A DNA stretch of 64,000 nt from Roridomyces roridus (GCA_029378245.1 JARKIF010000002.1:2232001-2296000); one strand, 5' to 3'. Positions 33,038-45,968 are shown, numbered from the stretch's first letter. Notes: generated by a model not told the origin, from the sequence alone. Numbers and translations: made by a program.

Positions 33038-33418
33038 AGCAGCGTATTACAGAGATGTATTACAGTAAAGAACTTTGTCCGAGGACAACGGCGCGTTCCA
33101 GTGTGGATAAGGGTCGCTTCTTCAGTTCTTTTGTTGATCTGCCGAAGGTTCAGAACGGTGCGCCTCTTCTTTTCCGTGCAATCCGGGCGCCCTCCCAGCA
33201 AGTTTGCGACGGTTTGAGGTCATTTCCGCGCCATGGAAGCGGGGTTGTTGAGCGGGAATGCGGTAAAGTTTGTTAGAGTTGAATCCCCGCCCAGGGACGA
33301 GAGGAAGCATGCGGTCCCGCAGAAACAGCAAGGCGACCACTTATTACGATCTGTGCGAGGACTTCGGAGACGATCTGGCTAGCCATATAATGTCTAGCGA
33401 CGTCTGGTACTTTGCGCC
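33038..33418. other. Intergenic region, ATP5 to methyltransferase
   Basis: 381 bp holding the ATP5 3' region and the promoter of the next gene. No gene or repeat is supported. Confidence 0.4.
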
Positions 33419-34312
33419 ATGTCGTGGGTAAAGATTCCTTGCATCCTGAACGCCATGATTAGCCTCCAGATCGCTGTAACGCCCCCTCATCCTCCACCGC
33501 CCATTTGCGAGCAGCTGTCGACCCCCTTCGAGGCAGTCCTGAGGCAAAGGTGGGGCCCAGTTGTCGTCAAGGTGAGTTGGCAATACTTTTCTGTTCTCTG
33601 GTTGACGACGCGTGCCTAGTGCCTCTGCTGGAGCACAGCGCTTCTGGAGATGACGGCCATTTATGCGAGTCACTTTGCTCATCACCCAGGCGCCCAGAAG
33701 ATACTCGCGGTGTTGGTGGTGAACGGAAGAATTGACGAGATGGATGCCTCGCCCTTGTCCGTGCCCCTATGGTCATCGTGCCTCTTATGCTGAAGGTTGG
33801 ACAGGTTTTTCGTCGGAATAGCACTGACGCTACTCGGGGCGTCTCTGAGATATTGGTATGATCTAGTCTCCCAGCTGTGCTCTCGAGGACTAATGGCGTG
33901 ACAGGTGCTACCGCGAGCTTGGCCCCGTAGGTGCTATTTGTTGATCACATTGCTCGAGTCTCAACGAGGACAGCTATTCACATTTGAAGCGAGTATACGG
34001 CCCAACCATACACTCGTACAGACGGGCCCATATCGATATGTCAGGCACCCCGCGACAACAGGCCTCCTTCTCACAATCTCCGGCTACTGCTGCTGGAACA
34101 CGTCCCGGGGTTCGTGGCTGCGCGAATGTGGCGCATTGCACACCTGGATCGGACTGAGCTTGGTGGCTGTTTATGGGGTGATCGTGTTGTGCATTACAAC
34201 GGGCCTTGTGCTCAGAATGTCTTTGGAGGACAGAGCCTTGGCAGGAAGATTCGAGGAATGGGACAATTATAGTCGGCGCGTCACATACAAACTTGTACCA
34301 GGAGTTTTTTAG
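33419..34312 (+). CDS. Isoprenylcysteine carboxyl methyltransferase (ICMT) family protein
   Basis: Methylates the C-terminal prenylcysteine of CaaX proteins in the ER membrane. The ATG at 33419 gives MSWVKIPCILNAMISLQIAV and a first membrane segment. Splicing joins VVVK to CLCWSTALLEMTAIYASHF, and the next exons give GASLRYWCYRELGP and then LFTFEASIRPNHTLVQTGPY. The C-terminal half holds the catalytic signature PYRYVRHPATTG, then EDRALAGRFEEWDNYSRRV and YKLVPGVF, all hallmarks of ICMT. It is somewhat diverged from Ste14 in its N-terminal region. It ends 52 bp before the MGS1 start on the same strand. Confidence 0.88.
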
Positions 34313-34364
34313 TCTTTCACCAACGTCACGAAAAGCGTGATCTAAGTCACGGCACTCCTCTTCC

Positions 34365-36054
34365 ATGATTACTTGGTGAATTATCCACGGATTCCCTTTC
34401 GCTGACTGACTGGCTGCAGTCCCATCTGTGCGCAGAAAGTCTCTGAAACGACAATCAACCAGCATATCGACGCTGGTTGTCCATCTCCCTCCAATAGCCA
34501 GTCTAACAATCGAGCCAATATTGCACCCATATTCAATCTCAAGTCCTCGCAGACACCGGAGAAACGGCCCGCAGAACAGCACCCAGACGTGCCACCGACT
34601 AAACGCGCAAAGGAGACAGTAACTCCGCTCGCAGAAGTCTTGCGTCCAAAAACCTTGGACGACTTTGTAGGACACAGAGACCTCGTCGAATTTCTTACTC
34701 AAGGCTTGGGAACCAGTTCATTTATCCTCTGGGGGCCCAGCGGATGCGGAAAGACCACACTCGCAAAGCTCATCGGAGCTCAATCCAATGCCATATTCAA
34801 AGAGCTCAGTGCCACAGTTGCCGGTATCAACGAGGTTAAAGCAGTCGTCGAGGCGGCCAAGGCTGCCAAGGTTGCTGGACGGCGAACAATTCTCTTTCTC
34901 GACGAGAGTAGGTGTTTCCCATTTGTAATTCTCTATGATTGACATATCCAAGTCCATCGGTTCAACAAAGGACAGCAAGTGCGGGTTTGTATTCCCAACA
35001 CCGACGGTATTAACTTAGTATAGGACATTTTTCTCCCCTTTCTTGAACGGGGCTACATTCAGTTGATTGGATCTACGACTGAGAATCCGTCATTCAAGCT
35101 GGTTGGCGCACTACTCAGCCGCTGCAGGTGAGGTTGTTCCCTTCTTTTTAGACGACTTTGACACATTCTGCACAGAGTTTTCTCCCTACAAAGACTCCAA
35201 GATGACGATATTCGGGCAATTCTCGACGCGGGTCTAACCCGAGTGTCTTCTCCGGTCAAACTGACCGAGAAGCTCTTCAAAACCATTGTCGCTTTATCAG
35301 CGGGCGATGCTCGCGTCGCTATTTCCCTTCTGGAGGTTGTAATCAAAGTGCCTAGTGAGTTTGGAGAAGAAAAGTTGCTGGCGTTGCTCCGCCAATCCGT
35401 GGCGACTTCATACGACCCAGCGGAAGATCACTATGATATGATATCTGCTTTGCACAAGAGTGTGCGTGGTTCTCAACCAGACGCTGCACTTTATTGGCTC
35501 GCTCGGATGCTCGCGGGCGGTGAAGATCCCACATTCATCTGTCGTAGGATGATTGTCGCCGCAAGTGAAGATATTGGTCTAGCAGATAATCAAGCACTCC
35601 CACTGGTAAGAGACATTGCGGCAATTTTCTTCTCTTTTTAGTTTTTTTCCAGGCAGTGGCCACACTGCAGGCCTGCCAAAATATCGGCATGCCAGAATGC
35701 CGCATTAACCTGGCCCATCTTGTGGCCTATCTGAGCGAAGCACCCAAGTCCACCCGCTCGTACGAAGCGTATAAACGGGCAGAAGCTGCCGTATCCAAAG
35801 ACCCGTCGCTACCGGTTCCCCTTACAATGAGGAACGCGCCTACCAGTCTCATGAAAGAGCTGGGTTATGGTAGGAATTACAAGTACAACCCCGAGTATCA
35901 ACATCCCGTCGACAACCAATACCTTCCTTCCGAGCTGGAGGATGCAGTTTTTTTGGAAAAGGCGGGTCAAATCACCGGCACATGGGATGAAGAAGCGTTG
36001 GTGGAATGGGAGACTCGGTCAAACGGGGGGGAACCGTGGCAAGGAAGAAAGTAA
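34365..36054 (+). CDS. MGS1: MGS1/WRNIP1 replication-associated AAA+ ATPase
   Basis: A RarA-family clamp-loader-like ATPase that acts at stalled replication forks. Six exons (34365-34375, 34420-34907, 34953-34978, 35024-35127, 35176-35605, 35653-36054) sum to 486 codons plus stop. The first, 11-nt coding exon joins to give [24 protein letters not shown] (split by an intron after MIT and two bases), a UBZ4-type ubiquitin-binding zinc finger as in Mgs1/WRNIP1. Walker A is GPSGCGKTT. Walker B is LFLDE followed by [18 protein letters not shown] and SRC-RVF are sensor and arginine-finger segments. The C-terminal domain ([39 protein letters not shown]) is characteristic. Confidence 0.95.
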
Positions 36055-36065
36055 TTGTACATATC

Positions 36066-37607
36066 TTACAAACCAGTCAAAAATGAACCTACAACCTCCC
36101 AAAATTTCTCTGTTTCATCCACCATCGGGAGATGGCCCGCACCAGGAATTTCAGCATAGGCAACGTGAGCGGCTGGAGTAGTCGCGTTCCATTGGTCGCA
36201 AAGTCCCTTCATCCCGGCAGCCACTTTGCCTCCACCATCCAACGCGCCTGCGACGAGTAGTATCTTATTTTCGCCGCTGGCGTTCGACGCCAGGAGGTCA
36301 ACGCCATCCTCGGCGCGCGATTTGATGAGATCGTACTGCATAAGCGCGCCAGCACCCAGCTCAAATCCAGGGATAGTGGTGGCTTCAATCATCGCCTTGA
36401 TCATTTGTGTACGTGAGCTGCGGGTGCCGTTGGTTGCGCACGGGGACGGAGCAGGGAACCAACGATCGACTGTGGCGGTCGCGAGTGTGGCAATACCATC
36501 CGTTTTGGCGAGCGCGATACGACCTTGCCAGGCTTCGGCGTTGCCTGGCGCAGTGCGCGGTCCCGTGTCGCAAGCGATGATGCTCCTGGTCATGGTCGGA
36601 TAGAGGGCCCCGAAGGCCAGAGCTGCCGCTCCGCCCTGGGAAACGCCGATAACGCTTTTGGCTTTGCCGCCAGGTATCAAAGCAGAGATGAGGGCCGCAA
36701 TGTCATGGGCGAGGATAGGGATGGTGCACGGCGCCGGGGGTGTTGCAGAGTGTCCATGGCCTCGCTGAGCGTGAAGCAAAATATTGAAAGTGCCGTTGAA
36801 TGGCCAGGTAGTATGTCCTCTGGGAGCGAGAACAGCAGGGATCAGCCAATCCCACATGGTCTCGTCGGTGAGCAGAGAGTTGGCGAAAACGAGCCACGGG
36901 GCGTCTGGATGGGTGACGAGGGTAACGGCGTGGATGTGGCCAGAGTCGATGGGGACTGTGTGCTACAAAAAGTCGTTACATAATAGCGAAGATAAAGAGA
37001 ATATGTATACCTCGGTACGGTCGACGGGCCATGGAACGAGGTCATCCGATTTGCCCGCTACATCCAGCGACACTAGGAAACGGGATACCATGTTGTATGA
37101 CGCGACAATGGCGGCTGCCTCGACGAGCAAATCGTCGGCATCGAGTTGACTGGATTCGGCAAAAACTTTGAGTTGCTCCTGGAGGGCGGAGGTAACATGA
37201 GCAGGAACGCGGACTTGGGTGGTGCTGTAATCGGCGAATGCAAGAGCTGCAGCCTGAAGAGGCGAGAACAGGGCAGGAGGGGCCAACGCAGTTGTATCGC
37301 GAATTGCCCAGAGTTGAGTTGTGTCGAGACCATGGGATCGTCCGACATGCTCGTGATGAATCCATTCGAAAGCGGCGTGGTTGCGAGCTGCGACACGGAG
37401 AATCATCAGCTCACGCACATCGCCAGGGAGATGCCCTTTTGTGCGAATAGAGCCCAGTAGAGTGTTCCATCCCTCGGCGACAGGGGGAACATGGAGGAGT
37501 GCCCCATCCAAAGGAGTCAGTCCACGGACGCCCCGGCGCTCACGGATACGGTCAGCAATGGGAGATGTGCCTTGTGGCGGGAAACGGCCAGGAATTAGGC
37601 GTGACAT
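36066..37607 (-). CDS. Carboxymuconolactone decarboxylase-alpha/beta hydrolase fusion
   Basis: Two exons (37607-37011, 36962-36066) give 497 codons plus stop. The N-terminal half is a CMD/AhpD-like domain: LHVPPVAEGWNTLLGSIRTK, DVRELMILRVAARNHAAFEW, HHEHVGRSHGL. The C-terminal half is an alpha/beta hydrolase of the 3-oxoadipate enol-lactonase type: HTVPIDSGHIHAVTLVTHPD, nucleophile elbow GVSQGGAAALAFG, acid segment VAGALDGGGKVAAGM and the histidine in GAGHLPMVDE. The 48-bp intron joins the two parts in phase (DRTE to HTVPID), so this is one gene. The same pair of activities, in the opposite order, forms the bacterial PcaL fusion of protocatechuate breakdown. A catabolic role for aromatic acids is therefore likely but not proven. 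Confidence 0.87.
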
Positions 37608-37716
37608 GGAGGAGGTGGGATAAGCTCCTTATCTAGTATCTGAAGACAATCGTTCAGATCACACATGATTTGACCATCACTTGATCTCAACAACTCATCT
37701 GAACGACTGTTGTGAA

Positions 37717-40700
37717 ATGCAAGTCGATACTCGTCGGCCAGGTCGCCAAGATACCTTTGACCTCCGCGGGCAGATTCACGCAGACGCAGACGACGGCGGT
37801 CGCGCTCATGTTCATGCAGAAGCGGCAAACTACGGCAGCACGGATGACGAGGAACATTCCGTTCTCGAGGACGACTCGGACGGGGAAGACCACGAAGAAT
37901 ACATGGACGAGGATGATGATGGTTCCTCCTCATTATCCATTCCAAACGAGTCTATCGACTTTGACCTCGTCTATTCTCTGCACAGTTTCGCCGCCACTGT
38001 AGAGGGTCAAGCCAACGTCGTCAAGGGTGACAGCCTCTTCCTTATGGATGATAGCAACAGCTACTGGTGGCTTGTTCGCGTGCTCAAGACGCAGGAGGTT
38101 GGATACATCCCTGCAGAGAATATTGAGACCCCATTTGAGCGTCTCGCCAGACTGAACAAGCACCGCAACGTCGACGTGCGTCCGTCTTTGCCCGTCTACC
38201 TCTATATTCTCTCAATCTCCATCTCTAGCTCGCGTCTGCTACTCAGTCTGAACTCCAGATGGAGCTCAATGTTTCTGCCGACCGCCTTCGCAATGCCATG
38301 TCTGGTCCCCAGCCGAATTCATCCTCTCCGTTACCCCCGACGAATGCCCCGCGTATAGGCAACACTGTACCGAACCCTCTCGGCAACCGACGCACTCTCG
38401 CATTTTCCCACTCTCTCAGTGTTCATCGATACCCGCCTGCTGTCTGGAACGAGGATGAATGGCTACTCGAGCGCGAGGAACGGCGTGCTGCCAGTATGCA
38501 CGAACGCGAGCAGGAGGGCGATTATGATTATGACGACGCCGAGTTTGTTGATGATGAAGATCCAGAGGAAGAGTGGGAGGTTGGCGCGTACGAGGCCGAG
38601 GATAGGGAGCTGGCAGACGAGATGATAATAATGCGGCGAATGTCAGAGGCGGCACAAGCCAAAGACGCGAATCTATTACTACAACAACAACAACAGAAGC
38701 AGCAGCAGCAGCAGCCACCGCAACCAAGGATCCCACCCCCAATCGAACCCGACGATGGGATGAGCTGGGAGGATGGCGCTGTTATGGCACGACAAAATCC
38801 GGTTCCCATCGCTGCCCAACGCGAGCAAACAGAGACATCTCAATTGCCGCAGCCGCAGCAACAACCACCGCTTCGCGCGCCCCGCTCATCTGAGCGCTTA
38901 ACACCCGACATTGCAGAGGCGACAGAGACCCGCAAAGTCACGGTGACCCCGTCGATTGTCCGAGACGCCGATGCCCAGGAACGCGAACGTTCCGAGCGCG
39001 AAAAGAAACGCTTGCGGGAGGAAGAGGAGGAGGAGGCTGCTCGAAAGCGTTCAAAACCCAAGGCGGCGGATGTCAAGCCTACCCCCGTCGGCGCTGCCAT
39101 GGGCGCTCCCGTAAGCTCCGCGAGTATTGCCAAAGCCCCCGCCTCTTCGGGCGGCAAATTGCGCAAGGAACGCGATTCTGTTGTCGATGACGACAAGGAC
39201 AACAAAAAGAAGAAGGGTGGCGTGTTTGGTAGCCTCTTCAATCGCAAGAGCAGCAAGGAAAAGGAAAAGACCAAGAGCTCTTCTATTGGTTCTGAGAGTG
39301 AACTCGGGACCAGCGCAAGAGGATCCGAGGAATCCGGCCGTCGACCCTCTGATGGTGTCATGTCTCCGACCACTGCCGTGGCGATGCAGCAGCAGCAGCA
39401 GCAACAAGTGGCCAATCTCCGCAATTCGACGGACCCCAAGCGAATTCAACAATTGGAGCAGCAGAGGGATCAGCAGGGCACTCCTCAAGCAGCTGCAACG
39501 CAACTGCGGCAGCGTGATCAGCAGCAACAAGCGTTATACCAACAGTATCTAAATCGTTCACCGTCATCCGAAGTGCAGTCATCTTATGGTCTGCAGTCTG
39601 CATCTGCATACATGAATAGCAGTAGTACTCCACCGAGCGCTTTCAGCCCTCCATCGGGTGCACGTCCACGCCCTGGATCTCTTATTCTCACACCCTCAGC
39701 TTCGGGCGACGGACTGGGCGTCCCTGAGCTGAGTGTGATCCGCGTGTTTGCCGGCAACAATCTGCAGACCGAGGCTACATTCAAGACCGTGTTGTTGAAC
39801 GCGTCCGCCACCTCGGCCGACTTGGTTCGGCAGGCGGTCGGCCGTTTCCGTCTGGAGAATATGGACAGCCGGGAGTATTATCTAACTGTGAAGCAAGTCG
39901 AAGGATCCACTGCGGTCTTGCGGGATGATGAACGACCACTCATCGTCTTCGAGGGTCTGGTCGAGAGCGCGCCTCGGGTCAAGAGAAGCAGTGTCGGCAG
40001 CGTCAGCTCCATCTCAAGTAACCTCTCCATGCACCCGGCCATCAGGAAGCTCGAGATGAATGACTTTACCGATGACTCGGCCGTCAAATTCTACCTCAAT
40101 CGCAGAGGAGGGGAAGATAGCGGCAATGAAAGTCTTGACGGTGCAGACGACACTTTTGTCGCCGAGACTCTCGATGGGGAAGATGAAGGGGAAGGTCAAG
40201 GTCGCAGGTTTTTGACTGTATCGACCGACGGTGGTGCCAACGTCCCGCCCGAGCGATTCATGTCTCCGTCTTTCAGGTTTCCTTTGCAACTCGTCATATA
40301 CCCAGACGACCTTCCCGACGACATGGTCTTTGACTCTCTCACAGAGGCAATTGTTTTCAAGGATACATTGAGGGAGCGTGGACGGCCCCCTGTTTCCTCA
40401 CCGGGAATCTCGCAGACTCTTCGGCGCAAGGTGTTTGTGTTCCCCAAGAATGTCACTGTGGCGGAAGTAATCGAGATTGGTCTTGAACGATTCGGAATCG
40501 AGGAAGGGGTGGTTGATGGTGGTGACGAAGTGGAGGACAAACTCTCCAAACGGCGCAGTGCAGTTCGTGTGCGATATGGACTAACTGTCGATACAGGCAA
40601 TGGCCAAGGTTCGTGTATTCATTTCTCGAGATTACTTGGCGGACACTCATCATCCCCAGAACGCGAGCTTTCGCCTTCTACCAGGGTAACAGACGCATTC

Positions 40701-41882
40701 CCTCGGCCGCCAGCCTATCGGACAACTGATCGGCAATCAAACAAACGACGTTCCGTCGATTCGTCCCAAATCCTGGGGACAGTAGACGATGTTGCTCCAG
40801 ATGACCCGGTCTTCATTCTTCGTCGGGCCACATCATATCGCCCTTCGACAACCAATGCCCGGCACCGCGTTTCTGCCGCGCTCGATGAAATTGCTCTCCA
40901 AAAACTGCATCGCGACTCGGCTTCGAGTGCTAGTTCGGATTCGCGAGCGGACCCTACCTCCGGAATCTCTCTGGCAGCCATCATTGCTGCTCAGCGCGAG
41001 GCAACGCGTGCAAACCAACGAGCTATCCTTTCGGCTTCTACCAATTCAGTTCGGGGCATGGATCTACTTCTCCCGGGTAACGCTATGATACGCAGTGCAC
41101 GCTCCAACACCGAAGACAAGATGCGGTATTCTTATGTTCAGCCCGACGGAGAGTCTTACGACATAAGCGATATTGTCGAAGAGGAATGGCGGGACAGTGA
41201 TGAGAAGCATGATGTACTCGAGGGCGTTCTGGGTCGCAACAAGGATCGGATAGGCGAAAAACTTGATCGCGTTCTGAGCAAGATCCAGGGGGGCGGTCCT
41301 CGCCAGCAACAATCCGCCAATCCTGCTCCAGCGTCGCGTTCAGCTTCGCCTGCGTCTCAATATTCCGATGCGCCACGGTCACGGTCTGTCACTCCTGGCT
41401 CTGCTGGATTGGTTCCAAGATCTAGCCCCCCCGTTGAAGATGCGCGGCTAGGCATGAGACCAGGTACCGTCACGCCCACTGGCGGGAAACCTTCCACAAC
41501 CTTGCCCGTGGCGGCCGGGCGGCGGCAGCCTTCCATCACTTCTGTCCTGTCGGACGATGTGTCCGGCTATGCGACACCCATTGCTCCTTCATCTCCCGAT
41601 AGTCCTTTGCGAACACCGACTCCCAAGCAACCGCAGAAACGTTTGGTCATACCCCAGGACGATTTCGGTATCTCTCGAATGATGGCAATTATTGACTTCC
41701 GCGGATCTGTGCGCCGCAAGTCGGCACCGCCCCTTGATGCCGTCGACGAGATGTTGTTTGGTCGGCCGCTGGAGATCGACTCTCTGCATCCCAAGATCAG
41801 GCAAGTTTATGCCGAGGCGGCCAAACAGATGGATGAAATGGACAAGGTGAATACCTGTCTACTAGCACTTGGCTTTCATTGA
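37717..41882 (+). CDS. SH3 and Ras-association domain polarity protein (Bud14/Tea4-like SH3)
   Basis: The first true ATG is 37717. Exon 1 (37717-38175) encodes an acidic region and an SH3 domain (YSLHSFAATVEGQANVVKG, SNSYWWLVRVLKTQEVGYIP) followed by ETPFERLARLNKHRNVD, as in Bud14/Tea4-type proteins. An 83-bp intron leads to exon 2 at 38259. The remaining 1200 residues are mostly disordered, with an acidic YDYDDAEFVDDEDPEEEWE patch, two polyglutamine runs, a Lys-rich VFGSLFNRKSSKEKEK motif, and a Ras-association domain (SVIRVFAGNNLQTEATFKTV). A second ubiquitin-like segment (RKVFVFPKNVTVAEVIEIGLERFGI) follows. A further 51-nt intron near 40,607 is possible. A role in cell-end polarity or phosphatase targeting is inferred from the SH3 type. 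Confidence 0.75.
38671..38722 (+). repeat. Polyglutamine-coding trinucleotide tract 1
   Basis: CAA/CAG-type repeats encode LLLQQQQQKQQQQQPPQP within the SH3/RA gene. Such tracts vary in length between strains. Confidence 0.85.
39385..39412 (+). repeat. Polyglutamine-coding trinucleotide tract 2
   Basis: GCAGCAGCAGCAGCAGCAAC encodes MQQQQQQQVANL in the same gene. Confidence 0.85.
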
Positions 41883-42015
41883 CCTCTTGCCCACAGCTGC
41901 TGGATAGCTATCTAGAAAATAATATTAATGGCCGTATTTAATGTGTGCTTACGTAATTGACACTCGTGACAACTACCGCGACTCTTGCTTCGTACCGACG
42001 CGTCCTTCCCAGTTG

Positions 42016-45000
42016 ATGTCGGATATCCGACTCACTCCTCTTCTTAAATCTACCCTGAAATATCAGCCACTGCCAGACCAAGATACGCCCCGTCCCACCT
42101 CTTCCACCATGCGCCCAGCAGTCGCCGCCGCTACCGCCTCCACTTCACGCCTCAAGAAGACTCCCAAACGACACGACCGGTATACGGATGACCCAGAGGA
42201 AGAAGCCGGTCTGCTGGCAGATGAGACGTTAGAAGAAGAACGAGCGTATGAGGAGGAGGAACGCAGGTTGGAGGCTGAAATCATCGAGCCAGTGCGTGCT
42301 GTCCTGTCCACACGAGGCCGTCTGAACTGCTTTCTAGCCACGAAATCAACGAGGTTTCTTCAAGTCCCGATCCCAAGTCCCCAAGGATGCATCCAGAACA
42401 ATTCCTTTCCGACCGCCAGGTGGGCGATGATACATCTTGGCAGTGCTGGCTGGCTCACTTGCTGCAGACAAGTTCCAGGCGCGGTTTCCTCCAAACATCG
42501 TTCGGAACCAGAAATACAACATATTCACATTTCTGCCCATCGTATTCTATGAGCAGTTCAAATTCTTCTTCAATCTATACTTTCTCCTCGTCGCCCTCTC
42601 ACAGTTCATTCCCGCACTCAAGATTGGATTCATACTGACATATATTGCTCCCCTCGCTTTTGTTCTATGCGTCACCATGGGCAAAGAGGCATACGACGAT
42701 TACAAACGCAACCTGCGTGACCGCGAGGCCAACTCCCAAAAGTATCTCGTCCTGGACCCGCCATCCGGCTCGGAAACTTCTTCGGCTCTCGAGAATGCTT
42801 ATATCGCAGCACATACCAACACACGCGCCGTTCCCTCTTCTTCCCTCCGTGTCGGCGACCTCATTCGTCTCGAGAAGAACCAGCGCGTGCCAGCAGATCT
42901 CGTGCTTTTGCATACGTCGGACGCAGCCGGTACTTGCTTCATCCGCACGGACCAACTTGACGGGGAGACGGATTGGAAGTTGCGCGTTGCTGTGCCCGAG
43001 TGTCAGAAGCTGGAGGAGAATCAGCTCACAACACTGGACGCAGAGGTGTATGGTGCGTCCCTCCCATGGGCCTGGTTTTCGCCAAATAACATGCCGACAG
43101 CGGACGCTCCGATTAAAGATATACATTCCTTTGTCGGAACCTTCACACTCAACACTCCACCCGTGCACGCTATGCAAAGCATGGAGTCTGTCCCACTCAA
43201 TCACATCCCTTCGGTCGCGCCACTGACGGCCGAGAATGTTCTTTGGTCGAATACCGTCCTTGCCGCTGGCTCTGCGATCGGACTGGTCGTGTACACTGGC
43301 TCCGAGACCCGCGCGGTCATGAACACCAGCCACCCTGAGACCAAGGTTGGGCTACTGGATCTCGAGATTAATAATCTTGCCAAGGTGATATTTACTTTCT
43401 GTGCGGAACCGTCAAGAATTAATCCGTGGACAGATTTTGTGTACCGTCACCTTCGTGCTCTCTGTCGTTCTCGTCGCATTAAACGGCTTCCGAGGACCGG
43501 CTTATATTTACATCGTTCGCTTCTTGATTCTGTTCTCGTCTATAATACCCATCAGGTGCGACCTTTTCTCCTTGTCATCGTAAACTAACGAACTCCCCAG
43601 TCTCCGAGTTAACCTCGACATGGGCAAGACAGTATATGCACACCAGATCATGACTGACCCCGAGATTCCTGAGACTATCGTGCGGTCGAGCACCCTCCCT
43701 GAGGAACTTGGACGAATCGAATATCTGCTGAGCGACAAGACCGGTACACTGACGCAGAATGGTAGGATTTTCTGGTTGAAGCTTGCCTAGAAAATGAACA
43801 TTTGCTAGAAATGGAGATGAAGAAGCTGCACATGGGGACCATGTCCTACGGATTCGACTCTATGGACGAGGTTTCGCATCAGCTGGCGGTCGCCTTTGGT
43901 GCGGAGAAGGGTTTGGGCCACAGAAAGACAGGATCACTCGCTACCGGCGCGCAACTTGCGACTCGAGGAAGAAGAGACATGTCTTCACGAGTACGGGACG
44001 TCGTTTCAAGTCTTGCCCTTTGCCACAACGTCACCCCAGTAACCAACGAGGATGGCTCGGTCACATACCAGGCCTCTTCCCCCGACGAAGTCGCAATCGT
44101 TACCTGGACAGAGTCGATAGGTCTCACCCTTGTTTTCCGAGACCGAACTCGCATCGAATTGCAAACTCCATCGGGTGAACGCATCTCGTTCGAAGTCTTG
44201 GAACTCTTCCCCTTCACCTCAGAGTCAAAACGTATGGGGATCGTGGTGCGCGATGGACAAACCGGCGAGATCACATTTCTGCAAAAGGGTGCGGACGTGG
44301 TCATGGCACGGATCGTACAACGGAACGACTGGCTCGAAGAAGAGACGGCAAATATGGCACGCGAAGGCCTTCGTACACTTGTCATGGCGCGAAAACGTCT
44401 TTCCGCACAACTGTACAACGATTTCAAGACACAATATCATGCCGCCAGCATCCGTTTAGAAGGACGCAATGAAGCTATGGCGCGAGTTGTAGCAGAGTGC
44501 CTAGAGCATGATCTGGAGCTACTCGGTCTCACAGGCGTCGAGGATAAACTCCAGGACGAGGTGAAATCGACTCTTGAGTTGCTGAGGAACGCCGGCATCA
44601 AGATCTGGATGCTCACAGGGGACAAAATTGAGACTGCGCGATGCATTGCCATTTCGACAAAGCTCGTTGCTCGGAATCAGTATATCCACGAAGTTGCTAA
44701 ACGTAAGCTCTCTCAAGAAACATTCCGCCAGCTGACCTGGTATCGCAGTGAAAACTGCAGATGCAGTCCGGAATGAACTCGAATTTCTCCAATCGAAACT
44801 TGATTGTTGCCTGGTTATCGACGGCGAATCTTTGCAGGTGCGCTGCCTTACTTCTGAGCGGCCTACATGACCGACCATCAGTAGCTGTGTCTCGACCTCT
44901 TCAAGAACGAGTTCATTGAAATCGCAACCAAGCTTTCTGCTGTTGTCGCCTGCCGCTGTTCCCCAACGCAGAAGGCCGATGTAGCGCGTCTCATCAGGAA

Positions 45001-45968
45001 GCACACCAGGAAACGAGTGTGCTGCATTGGGGACGGCGGTAACGACGTTAGCATGATCCAAGCTGCTGATGTTGGTGTGGGCATTGTTGGCAAGGAGGGA
45101 AAGCAGGCCTCTCTGGCGGCTGATTTCTCTGTTACGCAGTTCAGTTTCCTCACGAAACTCTTGCTGTGGCATGGACGCAACTCGTACCGGCGCTCAGCCA
45201 AACTCGCTCAGTTTGTCATTCACCGCGGGCTCATCATTTCTGTCATGCAGGCCGTATTTTCGGCCATCTTTTTCTTTGCACCGATCGCACTCTACCAGGG
45301 CTGGCTCATGGTCGGATATGCAACCGTGTATACCATGGCACCTGTGTTTTCCCTCGTCCTGGACCGGGATGTCAGCGAGGATTTGGCCATCCTATACCCT
45401 GAATTATACAAAGAGACAACCAAGGTGAGATTCTTGATACTGAGAGGAGACAACTGTTTAATCAGATAATGCCAGGGTCGAGCACTCTCGTACAAGACGT
45501 TCTTCCAGTGGCTTATGATCAGCGTTTACCAAGGTGGGTGATTGTCTATCGTGAAGACTCTTTGCTGACTTGCGGGTAGGCGCGGCCATTATGATCATGT
45601 CCCTCGTCCTGTTTGAGACTGAATTCCTGCACATCGTGTCCATCTCTTTCACCGCACTTATTCTGAACGAGCTCATCATGGTTGCGCTCGAGATAACGAC
45701 CTGGCATTTGTACATGGTCATTTCAGAGATTGTTACACTCTTTTTCTACGTGATTAGTATCGCGTTCCTGCCAGAGTATTTCGGTGCGTCAGACCAGTTT
45801 TCCGATGGGAGACCCTACTGAGCCAAATTGCAAGATCTTACCTTTGTCGTGACACTCGGCTTTGGGTGGAAAGTGGCTGTGATTGTCGCTCTCAGTGCTT
45901 TACCGCTCTACATCATCAAACTAATCAAGAGTCGAATCGCACCAGCGGCCTCTAGTAAATTATTGTAG
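42016..45968 (+). CDS. NEO1: P4-type ATPase (phospholipid flippase), NEO1/ATP9-type
   Basis: Moves aminophospholipids across Golgi/endosome membranes using ATP. The start is probably the ATG at 42016 ([13 protein letters not shown]); 41941 and 42109 are alternatives. The N-terminal exon is acidic ([17 protein letters not shown]). The body has membrane helices from [20 protein letters not shown], the actuator [10 protein letters not shown] (about 42,960), the phosphorylation motif DKTGTLTQN (about 43,735), [15 protein letters not shown] (about 44,612) and the hinge [19 protein letters not shown] (about 45,030). The C-terminal helices end [15 protein letters not shown]. About ten short introns are visible. 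NEO1-type P4-ATPases do not need a Cdc50 partner. The stop is the TAG 45966-45968, 34 bp from the convergent ELL gene. Confidence 0.93.

Noticed and set aside
38840..39439. 199-codon minus-strand frame and a Leu/Cys-rich companion frame
   Set aside because: Antisense translation of Gln/Ser/Arg-rich and CAG-repeat sequence in the SH3/RA gene.
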